Shown here one piece after another: positions 62,616 through 64,000 of a stretch of 64,000 bases of DNA. The position numbers were made by a program, and so were the translations under genes. Source of the stretch: Siphonodentalium dalli. Lineage: Eukaryota; Mollusca; Scaphopoda; Gadilida; Siphonodentaliidae. The notes below the pieces were generated by a model that was not told where the DNA came from, did not search any database, and saw nothing but the letters and a program-made list of their open reading frames with translations. The stretch lies in contig CP136068.1 of NCBI GenBank assembly GCA_032622095.1, forward strand, positions 186,172,809-186,236,808. The letters are read 5' to 3'. Numbering within the stretch: position 1 is the stretch's first letter; each line of letters starts with the position of its first letter.

Positions 62616-64000
62616 TTAACTCAAATCCAATTTTGGTTCTGATCCCTGATAATAGAAAATAGGGTTTCCTTCTACAAAATATTTTATAAAGAGAGAATGG
62701 CTGCTATTGTTTTGTGTATAATTGAAATACATTTCTTTATGATTGATCAGCATCTTGGTGAATAAAAAGTCAATATCAATTACTTTCACCTCCATCAAGC
62801 AATAGTTACGTCCTCGCCACACTGATAATCTATAGCAACTATATAATAAATTCAGAAAGTAATAGTTAGGCAATTTTGATTTTGTATTGTTGCCTAACAA
62901 TAAATTGATTCGGAAATCTTTCTCTTTTACACAACCTGTTGCACTGTGCATTATATCAATATATCTTCTGAACTTTGACTGAAATTTTTTTCAGACAGGG
63001 ACATGACAGAAATAAATGAATGATATCTTCCTGGTAACTCTTACAAATTGGACAAATATTGGTTTCACTAGCTCCAGTCAATGATTGTTTCTTCAATGTG
63101 TAAACTATATTCTGATGTAATTTAAAATCTAAATCTTTCATTTCCGAAGACTTTGGCTGAATATAAATAGATTTCCATGAAATCTCTCTCTGAATTTGAT
63201 TGATTTGAAAGTACTTTTCCCAAAATGATTCACCTGTGGCCGGTTTAAAGAATTTTTATCTCATGATATCATAAGCTATCTTTGTTGATATATTCCGAAT
63301 ATCAAGTAAATCTCCTTTTGGATGCAGATATTTTAGAGGGACCGGTTCCCTTCCTTGACTGTTTTCCGCTACTGCTGAATGTGATATAATTTCTTTCCAC
63401 TTATGTGGTATAGACTCTATGATAATCTCATATTGTTTTGTAACTTTACAGCTTTTGCATGATGATGAGCCACATACTAGATCATGAATGGAACTACTGG
63501 GCAAGAATCCAGGTACATATTCATATATAATGGCTTGAATCTTTGTAATGCCTTTCTCCACAAAATTTGTGAAACTAATGGGTTTTTGTTGAAAAGTTAT
63601 TTGATTGTTATCAAAAAGACACATATATTGTATGTCGGCATCTTCATAGATGAATTTGCCTTCTCTGCGAAACATCAAATTCCATGCATATAAAACTTCT
63701 CTATAAAATAGAGGCATGTGTTTGGTGTGATTTCGATCAATATTTTGAAAATATATACCTTTACCCAGGCTGTATGATTTATACTCTCTGAAATAATATT
63801 CCATAAAATTGACCCATGGAAAATTACTGGTGTAACTTCTTTTGATCCACTTTATTCTCATTGCATCTCGTTTTAGAAATAGGTCTGCTAAATTGAGACC
63901 TCCATCTGAAATTTTACCAATCACTGTGCTGTATTTGATAACGTTATAACTACTTCCCCATAGGAAGTTTAAGCATAGAGATTTAATTTTATTGACATAC
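62616..64000 (-). pseudogene. L1/Tx1-type LINE B, C-terminal part of ORF2, decayed, continues past the window
   Basis: Similar to the end of LINE A ORF2 throughout: WIKRSYTSNFPWVNFMEYYF versus WIKKMEVSQFPWKYFMLFYF; VPGFLPSSSIHDLVCG versus VPGFLPEMAIHEMVCG; zinc motif CPICKSYQEDIIHLFLSC. Identity is moderate, so it is a separate family. A stop follows 63256 and a frame change occurs near 62952. The sequence 63925-64000 continues the same protein upstream, off the window. Confidence 0.88.

Overview
The window is animal nuclear DNA: five kinds of pol III tRNA gene in a tandem array, a Polinton/Maverick DNA virus-like transposon, a Ty3/gypsy element, L1/Tx1-type non-LTR elements and tRNA-derived SINEs, with intron-type splice signals. 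The mixture (a gypsy element with TatD and PHD modules, Polinton with chromodomain integrase, Tx1-like LINEs) suggests an invertebrate, most likely a mollusc or another lophotrochozoan. That is an inference from repeat content only; no species marker is present.

Layout. (1) 1-13951: ten head-to-tail units of about 1514 bp, each carrying tRNA-Trp(CCA)+, tRNA-Asp(GTC)+, tRNA-Arg(TCT)+, tRNA-Lys(CTT)- and tRNA-Val(TAC)-. Units 1-8 are nearly identical. Unit 3 has lost Arg and Lys, and units 9-10 are rearranged. (2) 13952-47540: a decayed gypsy element cuts the array. It has gag with an N-terminal helix-hairpin-helix, a TTTAAAC frameshift site, protease, RT-RNase H, and an integrase followed in frame by a PHD finger. 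Downstream are a large extra ORF and a TatD-type nuclease domain. (3) 19527-42151: a 22,625-bp Polinton sits inside the gypsy RNase H region with a 6-bp target duplication (GGTAAT) and about 0.5-kb terminal inverted repeats. Its right half holds the core genes on the minus strand: integrase, penton-like protein, major capsid protein, packaging ATPase, protein-primed DNA polymerase B and small ORFs. Its left half, about 11 kb, lacks core genes and holds a SINE, two related secreted-protein ORFs and what looks like an intron-rich gene built of microexons. (4) 47541-50164: the tRNA array resumes and ends inside a tRNA-Asp. (5) About 50165-57912: a nearly intact L1/Tx1-like LINE on the minus strand. 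(6) 57913-58699: two SINE copies. (7) 58700-60027: one older, inverted and circularly permuted copy of the tRNA unit. (8) 60028-64000: flanking DNA and the 3' part of a second, diverged Tx1-like LINE that runs off the window.

The region is best read as a tRNA-gene array that has repeatedly received mobile elements, with a transposon-in-transposon nest at its centre. Most elements carry inactivating damage: gypsy RT has YLDY instead of YLDD plus frameshifts and stops, and the Polinton has a stop just before polymerase motif C, a shortened ATPase and no visible protease. The two most unusual points are the probable microexon gene and secreted paralogues in the Polinton cargo half, and the PHD finger and TatD nuclease carried by the gypsy element.
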